Assembly: GCF_035989265.1 (NCBI RefSeq)
Contig: NZ_JAYKZX010000001.1
Coordinates: forward strand, 818,501 to 882,500
Direction: 5' to 3'
Source of the DNA: Sphingobium sp. HWE2-09
Lineage (GTDB): Bacteria; Pseudomonadota; Alphaproteobacteria; Sphingomonadales; Sphingomonadaceae
DNA: 64,000 bases
Part shown: piece after piece, positions 53,586-61,885 of the stretch
Layout of the letters: every line of letters starts with the position of its first letter
How positions within the stretch are numbered: position 1 is the stretch's first letter
The notes under the pieces: generated by a model
The model's input: the letters and a program-made list of their open reading frames with translations, nothing else
What the model was told of the DNA's origin: nothing
Databases searched by the model: none
Program-made: the position numbers and the translations under genes

Positions 53586-54335
53586 TCAGCCCCAGCGGTT
53601 GATCTCCGGGCCGGGCGCCCAGACGGTTTCGGGGCGGGGCACGGTGGCGAGGGCCAACCCCCGCGCCACGGCGGGGCGGGCGCGCAGGCGTGCTTCCCAC
53701 GCGTCGGTCAGCGGCGTAGCGGCAAAGGCGTCGGCCACGATGGCGCGCATGCCCGCTAGCCACGCGAAACTTTCGAGGTCGGCGATGGAAAAGTCGCCCA
53801 TCAGCCAGTCGCGCCCGTCGGCCAGCTGCGTCTCCAGCTTCTCGACCGCCTGGCTAATCTTGGTGCGGCTGTCGGCCAGCTTGCCTTCGTCGATGCGGCC
53901 ATCGACGGCGTCCTGCCAGCGGGCGGCGAGATCGGCGCTGGCGATGGTGGCGGGGATAGCCGGCGGCGGCGCGGCGGCGGTGCCCAACGCGGCGGCGGCG
54001 GGTGCGACCCGTTCGATGACATAGCGGCACCAGGCCATCATCTGCCAGCGGGCATAGGGATCGGCCGGGCGCAAGGCGGGGCCGGAGCCGACCTCGTCCA
54101 GATAGCAGGCCAGGAAGACGCTGTCGGTCATGGCGACATCGCCGACGACCAGCACCGGCCCTTCGCCCTCGATCGACTGATCGACTTCGATGCCGTGGGG
54201 CAGGGCGGTCGAATGGCGTTCGCCCACGACCAGATCGATCGGATGCAGATTAAGATCGACGCCCTTTTCGAAGGCGGCGGCCAGGACGGTGAAGGACGGG
54301 CCATTGGGCTGGCCGTGATAGAGAGTGCCGGTCAT
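53586..54335 (-). CDS. Divergent GST, candidate subunit of a heterodimeric beta-etherase
   Basis: A 249-residue GST-fold protein. The thioredoxin domain is degenerate (TLYHGQPNGPSFTVLAAAFEKGVDL) and lacks the usual cis-Pro VPAL motif; the helical domain is recognisable (WLMGDFSIADLESFAWLAGM). Its start overlaps the stop of the next GST by ATGA, so equal synthesis is expected. Novosphingobium aromaticivorans has a heterodimeric etherase BaeA/BaeB, encoded by adjacent genes and specific for the beta-R ether; this pair has the same layout. I do not assign the symbol because the individual sequences could not be compared. Confidence 0.78.
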   Translation of the reverse strand: MTGTLYHGQPNGPSFTVLAAAFEKGVDLNLHPIDLVVGERHSTALPHGIEVDQSIEGEGPVLVVGDVAMTDSVFLACYLDEVGSGPALRPADPYARWQMMAWCRYVIERVAPAAAALGTAAAPPPAIPATIASADLAARWQDAVDGRIDEGKLADSRTKISQAVEKLETQLADGRDWLMGDFSIADLESFAWLAGMRAIVADAFAATPLTDAWEARLRARPAVARGLALATVPRPETVWAPGPEINRWG

Positions 54336-55099
54336 GCGGGTTCGCTTTCGAGCAGGGAGATGCGGCGGGCGAGGTCGGTGCGGCCCAAGGCCCAGCAGGC
54401 GCGGGTGGCGGGACGCGCATAGATGGCGCGCAGCCAGCGCATGATGTTGGGCGTCAGCTCGTCATTGCATAGATGCGGCTGCGACAGCGGCATGGCATAG
54501 GCGAGGTTGAAGCCGTTGATGTCGGCCAGGCCATATGTGTCCGAAGCCAGCCATTCCCGCTGGCCCAATGCTTCCTCCAGATAGCCAATGCCAAGGCCCA
54601 CGCGGCGTTTCGATTCGGTCATCTCTTCGTCCGAAAAGGCGCCGTTGATCGCCTTGCGCCAGGCGACGCGCCGTTCGGGCATGGGGATGCGGTCGATCGC
54701 CGCTTCCAGTTCGGCCGGGTCTTTCTGGCGCACGGACGGGCCGACGAAGATGCTCCAGCCGATCATGGAGAAGCTGGGCGCGAGCCACTGGTCGAGGAAC
54801 TTCATCCACCAGCGGGCGCGCCATTGGTCCACCGGATCGGCGGGCATCAGGCGGGGGCCGTCGAACGCTTCGTCCACATATTCCATGATCGCGGTGGATT
54901 CGGTCAGCACCAGGTCGCCATGCGTCATCGCGGGAATGGTGCCGAGCGGATTGACTGCCAGATATTCAGGTTTGTGCTGGTCGAAATTCAGCAGGTCGAG
55001 ATAATGGCTGTCGAACGCGACGCCCTTTTCGAACAAGGCCAGCATGGGCTTGCCCGAATTGGCGTTGGGTTCCCAATGATAGAGGGTGACGTTGGTCAT
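54332..55099 (-). CDS. LigF-related GST, candidate partner in a heterodimeric beta-etherase
   Basis: A 255-residue GST closer to LigF than its neighbour: LYHWEPNANSGKPMLALFEKGVAF, NPLGTIPAMTHGDLVLTESTAIMEYVDEAF, WWMKFLDQWLAPSFSMIGW, IPMPERRVAWRKA and YGLADINGFNLAYAM. The glutathione-site Asn/Ser (NANSGKP) is kept. It is the first enzyme gene after the TonB receptor in this operon. Together with the coupled GST it may cleave the beta-R ether, which would complement LigF (beta-S). The window has no LigE/LigP-type enzyme, so the R route would otherwise be missing. Confidence 0.82.
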   Translation of the reverse strand: MTNVTLYHWEPNANSGKPMLALFEKGVAFDSHYLDLLNFDQHKPEYLAVNPLGTIPAMTHGDLVLTESTAIMEYVDEAFDGPRLMPADPVDQWRARWWMKFLDQWLAPSFSMIGWSIFVGPSVRQKDPAELEAAIDRIPMPERRVAWRKAINGAFSDEEMTESKRRVGLGIGYLEEALGQREWLASDTYGLADINGFNLAYAMPLSQPHLCNDELTPNIMRWLRAIYARPATRACWALGRTDLARRISLLESEPA

Positions 55100-55161
55100 G
55101 CCGGATCAATCTCCGAAAAGAGTCCGGCCAGGCGGTGAGGCCCGGCCGGTCAGGGGGAGGC

Positions 55162-57684
55162 TTAGAATTTCTTCTTCACGGTCACCGCCCATTCGCGCGG
55201 ATTGCCCGGGCGGCCCTTGCGGACCCCGCCGCCTGCGCCGCGCAGGTCGAGAACGGAGAGAAGATAATATTTGTCGAACAGGTTGGTGACTTCGAACGAC
55301 ACGTCGAGATCCTCATCCGCATTCTGCCAGGTGACGCGCGCATTGGCGAGCGTGTAGGCTGGCACGAAATTGAGGATGCGTTCGCCGTTCACGACCGATG
55401 GGCCGCCATATTTCTTGTCTTCATAGGTGACGTCGAAGCGCGGCGTCAGGCTGCCTGCCTTGTCGAGGTCGATCTTATACTGGGCGCCGACGCTGAATTT
55501 CCAGGGCGGCGAGGCGGGCGGGTCGGAGGGCGATACGCCGCCGGGATTGGTGCCGCCCGGCACGGTCGGCGATGTCGCCGCCGGATCCAGGCTGCCGGCG
55601 ATATATTTGAAGTCCAGATAGCTGATCGACGCATCGATCGCGAGGCCGTCGATCGGGTAGGCGGACAGTTCCGCCTCGAACCCCTTGACCCGCGCGTCGC
55701 CCGCGTTGAGACGGGCGGCGCAGGGCGCGGTCGGGCAGGTCAGCACCGGAATCTGAATATCGACATAGTCGTTGATGAAGGCGGACGCATTCAGGCGGAC
55801 CCGACGATTAAAGAAGTCGCTTTTGAACCCGACTTCATAGGCGGTCAGCTTTTCCGGGCGGAAGGCGATGACCTGCTGCGTGGTGAAGGGGCGCGGGTTG
55901 GAGCCGCCGCCCTTGAACCCGGTCGATACCGATCCATAGACCATCAGATTGTCGGTCAGCCGATAATCGGCCGCCACGCGATAGTCCCAGCGCTTGGCGC
56001 TGTAATGGGCGGTCAGGCCCGACAGAGCGGTGACCGTTTCGGTCGTGTTGCCGTTGCCGTTATAATCGAGCGTATCGGCGCCCGAATAGCCGATCCCATA
56101 GGCGACGCCGACAGGATCGAGGAAGCGGTTGACCGACCCGTCATAGTTCAGGCGATAATAGGTCTGGTCCTTGGTTTCGGCGGTGTAGCGCAAGCCGCCG
56201 CTCAGCGTCAGGCGATCGATCGGTTTCCAGGACAGATGGGCGAACACCGCCTTGGCTTCCGCCTTGGTCGGGTCGGGCTGGCGGAATTGCAGCGGATAGA
56301 CCGCGACGTAGCGAATGTCCTGGAACGAGTCATAGGTGGACTTCTGCTTGAAATAATAGCCGCCGACCGTACCGTTCAGACTGTCGCTCAGGTCCATGTT
56401 CAACCGAACTTCCTGGCTGAAACTCCAGTTTTCCAGCGAGTTTCGGCCGAAATTGGTATTGGCAGGCGACAGGTCGTCATCGGAATCGAACTGGGTGTCG
56501 AAACTGCGATAGCCGGTGATCGACGTCAGCTTGAAGGCGTCGGACAGGGTATAGTTGATCTGGCCCGACACGCCCCAGCCCTTATAGAGGCTGCGGTCGG
56601 TGCCCTGGGTCGCGGCGAGCGGCGTGCCGGCTGCGCCGAACGGATCGACCGGGATCGGCGGCGTCCAGACGCCCGCTGGCTGGCCGGTGCCGATATAGTT
56701 GCAATAGCGGCCGCAGATGAAGCGGTTGTCGTACGGGATGCCGGGTGCGGGATTGGTGTTGGGCGAATTGATGGTGGCCGTGTCGAGCAGCACTTCGCCC
56801 GCGATCGTATGTTCGTCGCGCGTATAGTCGCCGATGACCGTCACATCCAGCTTGTCGGTCGGTTGCCAGGCCAGGATGCCGCGGATCGCCTGATAGCCAA
56901 CGCCACCCAGCTTGCTGATGGTGCAATCGCCGGCAGACCGGGTGGACGGGATGCCGCTGCCCGGATTGGCGCAGCCATAATCGATCCGGTCGACAAAGCC
57001 GTCCTGCTGCTTGGCGACGCCCGATATGCGCATGGCCAGCGTGTCGGTGATGCCGAAGTCGGCGGCGGCGCGGATGCCGATGCGGTTGCGGATGCCGTAA
57101 TTGACTTCGACAAAGCCGCCGCCGTCGCCGGTGGGGCGCTTGGAATAGAGTTTGATCGCGCCGCCTTCGGCATTGCGGCCCGCCAGCGTGCCTTGCGGTC
57201 CGCGCAATATTTCGACGCGGTCGAGGTCGAGCAGTTCGAAGACCGCGCCGGTCAGCTGCGGATAATAGACATCGTCGATATAGATGCCGACGCCCGGTTC
57301 ATAGGCGGGGTTGAAGTCGTTCTGGCCGATACCGCGGATCGATGCGGTGATGGAAGGGCCGAAGGACGCGCCCTGGGGTTTCAGCGACACGTTGGGGGCG
57401 GCGTCGGCCATTTGGGCGAGGTTGGTCTGACTCTTGGCCTCCAGCTCGGCAGCGCCCACGGCGGTGATGGAGATGGGCGTGTCCTGCAAGCGCTGGGCGC
57501 GGAACTGCGCGGTGACGACGATGTCGGCCACCGAACTTTGCGGCTCCGTACCCTGCTCGGCCGCCTGCGGCGCGGCGGCGGGCGGTTGCGCGGAGGATTG
57601 CGCCGACGCGGGCGTGGTGATTGCGAGGATGGAGGCCGACGCCAACAGGGCGCGCGACATCATTGCACGAAGATCGTGTTGCAT
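55162..57684 (-). CDS. TonB-dependent outer-membrane receptor heading the paired-GST operon
   Basis: An 840-residue receptor: signal peptide (MSRALLASASILAITTPASAQS), Pro/Ala/Gln spacer, TonB box (VADIVVTAQFRAQRL), plug (DTPISITAVGAAELEAKSQ; RVEILRGPQGTLAGRNAEGGAI) and barrel ending VTVKKKF. It is 62 bases upstream of the GST pair, so receptor and cytoplasmic enzymes probably form one transcript, and it is a paralogue of the receptor at 34193. The most likely cargo is a lignin dimer or oligomer too large for porins. A MarR-type repeat lies 79 bases before the ATG. Confidence 0.9.
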   Translation of the reverse strand: MQHDLRAMMSRALLASASILAITTPASAQSSAQPPAAAPQAAEQGTEPQSSVADIVVTAQFRAQRLQDTPISITAVGAAELEAKSQTNLAQMADAAPNVSLKPQGASFGPSITASIRGIGQNDFNPAYEPGVGIYIDDVYYPQLTGAVFELLDLDRVEILRGPQGTLAGRNAEGGAIKLYSKRPTGDGGGFVEVNYGIRNRIGIRAAADFGITDTLAMRISGVAKQQDGFVDRIDYGCANPGSGIPSTRSAGDCTISKLGGVGYQAIRGILAWQPTDKLDVTVIGDYTRDEHTIAGEVLLDTATINSPNTNPAPGIPYDNRFICGRYCNYIGTGQPAGVWTPPIPVDPFGAAGTPLAATQGTDRSLYKGWGVSGQINYTLSDAFKLTSITGYRSFDTQFDSDDDLSPANTNFGRNSLENWSFSQEVRLNMDLSDSLNGTVGGYYFKQKSTYDSFQDIRYVAVYPLQFRQPDPTKAEAKAVFAHLSWKPIDRLTLSGGLRYTAETKDQTYYRLNYDGSVNRFLDPVGVAYGIGYSGADTLDYNGNGNTTETVTALSGLTAHYSAKRWDYRVAADYRLTDNLMVYGSVSTGFKGGGSNPRPFTTQQVIAFRPEKLTAYEVGFKSDFFNRRVRLNASAFINDYVDIQIPVLTCPTAPCAARLNAGDARVKGFEAELSAYPIDGLAIDASISYLDFKYIAGSLDPAATSPTVPGGTNPGGVSPSDPPASPPWKFSVGAQYKIDLDKAGSLTPRFDVTYEDKKYGGPSVVNGERILNFVPAYTLANARVTWQNADEDLDVSFEVTNLFDKYYLLSVLDLRGAGGGVRKGRPGNPREWAVTVKKKF

Positions 57685-57762
57685 GGGTAGTCCCCTCTCC
57701 TAATCCGGCTTGTAATCCGCCCTGCCCGGACGTGATCCGCCTCATGACGTTGCTGTGCGTCG

Positions 57763-57783
57763 ATTGTTAGTAAGACATACAAT
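57763..57783. promoter_or_regulatory. MarR-type operator-like inverted repeat, site 2
   Basis: ATTGTTA, seven bases (GTAAGAC), ATACAAT, upstream of the TonB receptor/GST/ligase operon. It shares the right half exactly with site 1 and the spacer end GAC with site 3. Confidence 0.55.
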
Positions 57784-57957
57784 TTTATCGGATGCAAGAG
57801 CCGGTTTCACCCGACGACGAACATTGTTGCACTATTCGCCACTATTGGGAGAGGGCAAATAATGCTGTTGTCTCTATTGGTGGTACTACTGATAACAGGA
57901 TGAGCAGACCGGGCGAGCGAGGACCAAGGTCAATGCGGCTGACGGGTAGTGGGTTGG

Positions 57958-58422
57958 TCAGACGTAGATGCGGCGCAGCAGTTCCACCAGCATCGCGGTT
58001 TCGGCCGGACTGAACCGGGCCTTGAGCCAATTTTCATGCTCGGCGATGCAGTGGCGCGCTTCGGCGAGCGACTCGCGGCCTGCGTCCGTCAGGCTCAGCG
58101 TCTGGCGGCGGCGGTCTTGTGCGGACGCGCCGCGGGTCAGGAAACCGCGGTCCTGCATGCGGTTGACGATCGCCATCACGCTCGCCCGGTCCATCTTGAG
58201 GCGACGGCCGATGTCCGCCTGGGCGATGCCGGACTGATCCTGGATCAGCCACAGCACGGCGACCTGCTTCTGGGTCAGACCCAGGTCGCTGAAGGTTTCG
58301 GTGAAATGTTGATAGACGGCCGCGCTGGCGAGGCGGACATGGAAACCGACAAGATCGTCTATGCCGCTGAGGCGAGGATCCGGGAAGATGTCGAGGGGCG
58401 GCACGTCGTTCATGGTATTCAT
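57958..58422 (-). CDS. MarR-family transcriptional regulator
   Basis: A 154-residue winged-helix repressor. The core is complete: LGLTQKQVAVLWLIQDQSGIAQADIGRRLKMDRASVMAIVNRMQDRGFLTR followed by the wing SAQDRRRQTLSLTDAG. MarR proteins of aromatic pathways typically release DNA on binding an aryl-CoA or phenolic; FerC of SYK-6 responds to hydroxycinnamoyl-CoAs. It lies between the TonB-GST operon and the MFS genes, and the WWTGTWW-N7-ATACRAW repeat is found before its own gene and before four other transcription units, so it is the best candidate for the protein that binds it. Confidence 0.87.
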   Translation of the reverse strand: MNTMNDVPPLDIFPDPRLSGIDDLVGFHVRLASAAVYQHFTETFSDLGLTQKQVAVLWLIQDQSGIAQADIGRRLKMDRASVMAIVNRMQDRGFLTRGASAQDRRRQTLSLTDAGRESLAEARHCIAEHENWLKARFSPAETAMLVELLRRIYV

Positions 58423-58473
58423 AGTAACAGTGTGGGCAGTAAGCGGTGATCCGTCAATCCTGCGCCGCGGGTA

Positions 58474-58494
58474 AATGTAAATGTGACATACGAT
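58474..58494. promoter_or_regulatory. MarR-type operator-like inverted repeat, site 3 (autoregulation)
   Basis: AATGTAA, seven bases (ATGTGAC), ATACGAT, 52 bases upstream of the marR start codon. The position suits autorepression. Confidence 0.55.
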
Positions 58495-58514
58495 TTATCG
58501 CCGCGTCTTTGGCA

Positions 58515-60119
58515 TCATACCGTCTCGCCCGCCGCCCGCGCGCGGGGCAGCAGGCTGGCATGGTCGCGTTCGACCCGCCGCAGCAGGACCAGCAGGATCA
58601 GCACCAGCGGCGGGGCCACCCAGTTGATCGACAGGATCGCGCCGCCCAGGTCGCCGCCGCGCGCATCGCTGATCATCCCCACGGCGTAGGGGCCGATGCC
58701 CAGGCCGAAGATGGTCGACACGACGATATAGAGGCTGACGATCAGCCCGCGCATTCGCGGCAGCACCTGTTCGAACAGCACGGCATAGAGCGGCGGCATC
58801 CACATGGTCAGGATCAGGCTGTAGAGGATGAAGCGCAGGTAGAAGCCCCCGGCATCGCCCGCGCGATAGACCCAGAGCGCCAGCAGCGGCGACACCGCCA
58901 TGGCGAACAGCGCGACCCAGACGCGGCGTGACAGGCGATGCGCGCCGATCCGGTCGGACAACGGCCCGGCCAGCAGCGGGCCGACCACGCCCAGCGCCGC
59001 GGACAGCAGTCCGAATTGCAGGCCGGTGTCGGCGGGGGACAGGCCATAGCTTTTCATCAGGAAGGAGGGGGTAAAGCCCATGACGCCATAGTTGATGACG
59101 CTTTGCAACGCGCCCGCGGCGATGCACAGCATCAATGAGGGATTGCCGGTGATCAGCGCATAGGCGACCGGATCGCGCCCTTTGAGATTTTGCAGCAGAT
59201 TGGCGATGACGAAGGCGCCAAAGCCAATCACGCTCCATTGGACGACATGCGGACTGACCGCCAGGCCATGCAGCAGCAGGGGCGGGCGCGGGGAAAAGGC
59301 CTCCGCCCAACCGATCGCCAGCAGCATCGCCACGATGATCAACCCCAGCAGGCCGATATTGATCGCCCAGTCCCGCCCACTGGCCCGTGTCCGGCCAAGG
59401 CTGATCCAGTGAAAGCCCGGCGTCACGGCGCCCAGCACGTTCAGGCTGGCGCGGAACGGATGCGGATCAGGCGGGGTGGGGATGCCGTCCATCACGCCGC
59501 GCCGCGGTTCGGGCAGGCGGCTCATGAGAAGGGCGATGATAAAGCCGGGCGACGCGGCGACGGCGAAGGCGAATTGCCAGCCCTTCAGCCCCAGCGGTGC
59601 GCCGCCCCCTGCATAGCGCGCGTCCCACCATTGCGCCGCCATGCCGCCAATGACGAGCGATCCGCCCAGGCCGATGGCGATCGCGGCGGCCATCACCGCC
59701 ATCACCATGCCGCGCTTTTCGCGGGGGAAATAGTCGTAGCTGAGGCTGGTGCCCGCCGGTTGCGATGCCGCTTCGCCAATGCCGACGCACAGGCGCGAGA
59801 GCATCAGCGTGAAGAAGCCGGTGGCGAAGGCCGCCCCGCCGGTGGCGAGCGACCAGAAGCCGATCGTGATCGCCAGCAACCGGGTGCGTATCCACCCGTC
59901 CGCGAGGCGCCCGAGCGGCAGGGAGAAGAGCGCATAGAACAGGGCGAAGACGGTGCCGTAGAGCAGCCCCATTTCCGCGTCGCCGATATGGAGGTCCGCC
60001 TTGATCGCGGGGGCCAGGATCGCAAGGATGTTGCGGTCGAGCAGGCTGACGAGGTTGGTGGCGGCGATGAGGGCCAGCGCATAATAAGCGGTGCTGCGCG
60101 AGGGCGTGGGCGCGGTCAC
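58515..60119 (-). CDS. MFS transporter (spinster/aromatic-acid type)
   Basis: A 534-residue major facilitator with about 12 membrane helices. The N-terminal half shows LDRNILAILAPAIKADLHIGDAEMGLLYGTVFALFYALFSLPLGRLAD, including the MFS loop-2-3 motif, and CVGIGEAASQPAGTSLSYDYFP. A long cytoplasmic loop sits between helices 6 and 7. Sphingomonad relatives are usually found beside aromatic or steroid catabolic genes. It is coupled to a 30-codon frame upstream and lies under MarR-type site 4, so inner-membrane uptake (or export) of the regulon's substrate is likely. Confidence 0.87.
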   Translation of the reverse strand: MTAPTPSRSTAYYALALIAATNLVSLLDRNILAILAPAIKADLHIGDAEMGLLYGTVFALFYALFSLPLGRLADGWIRTRLLAITIGFWSLATGGAAFATGFFTLMLSRLCVGIGEAASQPAGTSLSYDYFPREKRGMVMAVMAAAIAIGLGGSLVIGGMAAQWWDARYAGGGAPLGLKGWQFAFAVAASPGFIIALLMSRLPEPRRGVMDGIPTPPDPHPFRASLNVLGAVTPGFHWISLGRTRASGRDWAINIGLLGLIIVAMLLAIGWAEAFSPRPPLLLHGLAVSPHVVQWSVIGFGAFVIANLLQNLKGRDPVAYALITGNPSLMLCIAAGALQSVINYGVMGFTPSFLMKSYGLSPADTGLQFGLLSAALGVVGPLLAGPLSDRIGAHRLSRRVWVALFAMAVSPLLALWVYRAGDAGGFYLRFILYSLILTMWMPPLYAVLFEQVLPRMRGLIVSLYIVVSTIFGLGIGPYAVGMISDARGGDLGGAILSINWVAPPLVLILLVLLRRVERDHASLLPRARAAGETV

Positions 60120-60208
60120 AGGGCGCAGCCGGTCTGGGCGATCGGGTCGGGCCCGACCGATGTCAGGACGAATGGATCGCTGCCGTCGGCGCGCAACGCA
60201 TAGCGCAT
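60116..60208 (-). CDS. Possible 30-residue leader or accessory peptide
   Basis: A short frame beginning MRYALRADGSDPFVLTSVGP and ending AQTGCAL. It has a good ribosome site (AAAGGACAAAGG next to the ATG) and its stop overlaps the MFS start by ATGA. These features suggest it is translated and couples to the transporter. It has no membrane helix. It could equally be the remnant of a larger gene, as the frame is open further upstream. Confidence 0.35.
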   Translation of the reverse strand: MRYALRADGSDPFVLTSVGPDPIAQTGCAL

Positions 60209-60308
60209 CCTTTGTCCTTTATTGCTGACGGGATATGACGCCCGCGATGCATGGCGTTCGGCTATCAATAATCTCATATCCCGTACCGCCCGCTTATTAT
60301 CGCTTGAA

Positions 60309-60329
60309 ATTGTATGGTTCACTTACGGA
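60309..60329. promoter_or_regulatory. MarR-type operator-like inverted repeat, site 4
   Basis: On the minus strand: TCCGTAA, seven bases (GTGAACC), ATACAAT. The stretch GTAAGTGA...ATAC is shared with site 5. It lies 101 bases before the 30-codon frame and 190 bases before the MFS start, just after the other MFS gene's stop. Confidence 0.45.
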
Positions 60330-61754
60330 TCAGGCGCTTTGCGCCGCCAGTCTTTCCACTTCCTCGCCATAGGGGCGGATCGCGCGGATCATGCAGAACG
60401 TGGCGATCGGCAGCAGGATGGCGGCCGTCAGCAGCATCGCCTTCCACAGCTGGGTGGAATCGCCGACGATATAGTCCTGCACCAGCCCAACGATGAAGCT
60501 GCCCATCGCCCCGAAGAAGGTGAACATGAAGAGGTAGATCGCCGTCACCTGCCCGCGCATGGCATTGGGCGCCACGCGCTGGATCGCGGCATTTTGCGGA
60601 ACCGCGCCGGCCATGCCGAACATCGCGCCGATGCTGGAGACTGCCAGCGACGCATAGCCATTGGGCATCAGCGGCGCCAATATGGCGCAGACGGTGACGC
60701 ACCCGAAGAAGATCGCCGCGGCGCGCACATTGGCGTCGGCATGGCGCTTGGCCAACCATTCAACGAAGATGCCGCCCAACAGCAGGCCCAGCAGCGACGC
60801 GACCAGCGTCATCGACCCCATGACCGCGCCGATTTGCGCCTCGTTCCAGCCATAGGTGCGGATCATGAAGGGGACGCGCCAGAATTGCAGGCCGAACACT
60901 TCGATCGCGCTGAGCGCCAGTCCCGCGAACAACGGATAATAGACGCGGCGCTTGGCATGGATCGCCTTGGCGGCGTCCAGCCCGGTGAAGGTCAGGATAC
61001 GGCGGCCAAGCGAAGCGCTGACAGGCACGGGCGCGATGCCGGGGGCTGACGCCTGGCGCGGCGGTTCCTTGATAGTCAGGAACAGCAGGGACACGCACAA
61101 AGCGGGCAGGCCCAGCCAGATCAACAGCCATTGCCAGCCCAATATGGTGAGGCCGCCATGCTGGGTCGGCGCCCATCCCACCGCATGGGCGATCAACATG
61201 CCGCCGATCACCGGTCCCAATGTGGTGCCGCCGATAAAGCCGAATTGCAGCAACGCGAAGGCGCGGGTCAGAATACGCGGCGGAAAAGCGTCGGCCAGCA
61301 GCGAATAGGAGGATGGCGCATGGGCCGATCCCCCCGCCGCCAGGAAGACGCGGGTGCCGACGAACTGGCCGAAATTCTGCGCGATGCCGCCCAGCGCGGT
61401 GATGACGCCCAAGGCTGCGCATCCGCCCGCCAGCACGAATTTGCGCGGAAAGATATCGGCCAGGCGCGCGAGCGGGATGCCGACGAACAGATAGCAGATG
61501 ATGCTGGCGGGACCGGCGAGAAAGCCGAGCTGCGAATCGGACAGGCCGAAATCCGCCTTGATCCGTTCGGCCAGCATGGCGAACACCACTTGTTCGAAGA
61601 AGGTGACGAATGTCGCCAGGATGATGACGAACAAGGCCCAATAGGCCGCCTTTGTCGAATAGGACGGGAGCGTAGGCCGCGCGCCATCAGCGGCGACTTC
61701 CCCCGCTTCGTTCCACGGCAGGTCGGTTGCAATCGGGGCGGGCGCCAGGGCCAT
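60330..61754 (-). CDS. Second MFS transporter
   Basis: A 474-residue 12-helix major facilitator, similar in type to the one downstream (FFEQVVFAMLAERIKADFGLSDSQLGFLAGPASIICYLFVGIPLARLADIFPRK; LAAGGSAHAPSSYSLLADAFPP). It is divergent from the LigD-type dehydrogenase at 61886 with MarR-type site 5 in the gap. Two related carriers next to each other may handle different members of the substrate family, or import and export. Confidence 0.87.
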   Translation of the reverse strand: MALAPAPIATDLPWNEAGEVAADGARPTLPSYSTKAAYWALFVIILATFVTFFEQVVFAMLAERIKADFGLSDSQLGFLAGPASIICYLFVGIPLARLADIFPRKFVLAGGCAALGVITALGGIAQNFGQFVGTRVFLAAGGSAHAPSSYSLLADAFPPRILTRAFALLQFGFIGGTTLGPVIGGMLIAHAVGWAPTQHGGLTILGWQWLLIWLGLPALCVSLLFLTIKEPPRQASAPGIAPVPVSASLGRRILTFTGLDAAKAIHAKRRVYYPLFAGLALSAIEVFGLQFWRVPFMIRTYGWNEAQIGAVMGSMTLVASLLGLLLGGIFVEWLAKRHADANVRAAAIFFGCVTVCAILAPLMPNGYASLAVSSIGAMFGMAGAVPQNAAIQRVAPNAMRGQVTAIYLFMFTFFGAMGSFIVGLVQDYIVGDSTQLWKAMLLTAAILLPIATFCMIRAIRPYGEEVERLAAQSA

Positions 61755-61813
61755 GGCCTTCTCCTCTCCACCATTCCCCCTTTTTCACAGGGGTGAAATT
61801 TCGGCTTGGCGAA

Positions 61814-61834
61814 TTTGTAAGTGATCTATACGAA
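61814..61834. promoter_or_regulatory. MarR-type operator-like inverted repeat, site 5
   Basis: TTTGTAA, seven bases (GTGATCT), ATACGAA, in the 131-base gap between the second MFS gene and the divergent LigD-type dehydrogenase, 60 and 52 bases from their start codons. Confidence 0.5.
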
Positions 61835-61885
61835 TATGGCGAGCAGAAAATGGATCGTCGTTAAAAATCGACACAGGAGAGTGGG

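Noticed and set aside
53586..55099. Naming the paired GST genes baeA and baeB
   Set aside because: Order and fold agree, but I could not compare the sequences residue by residue, so the symbols are left out.
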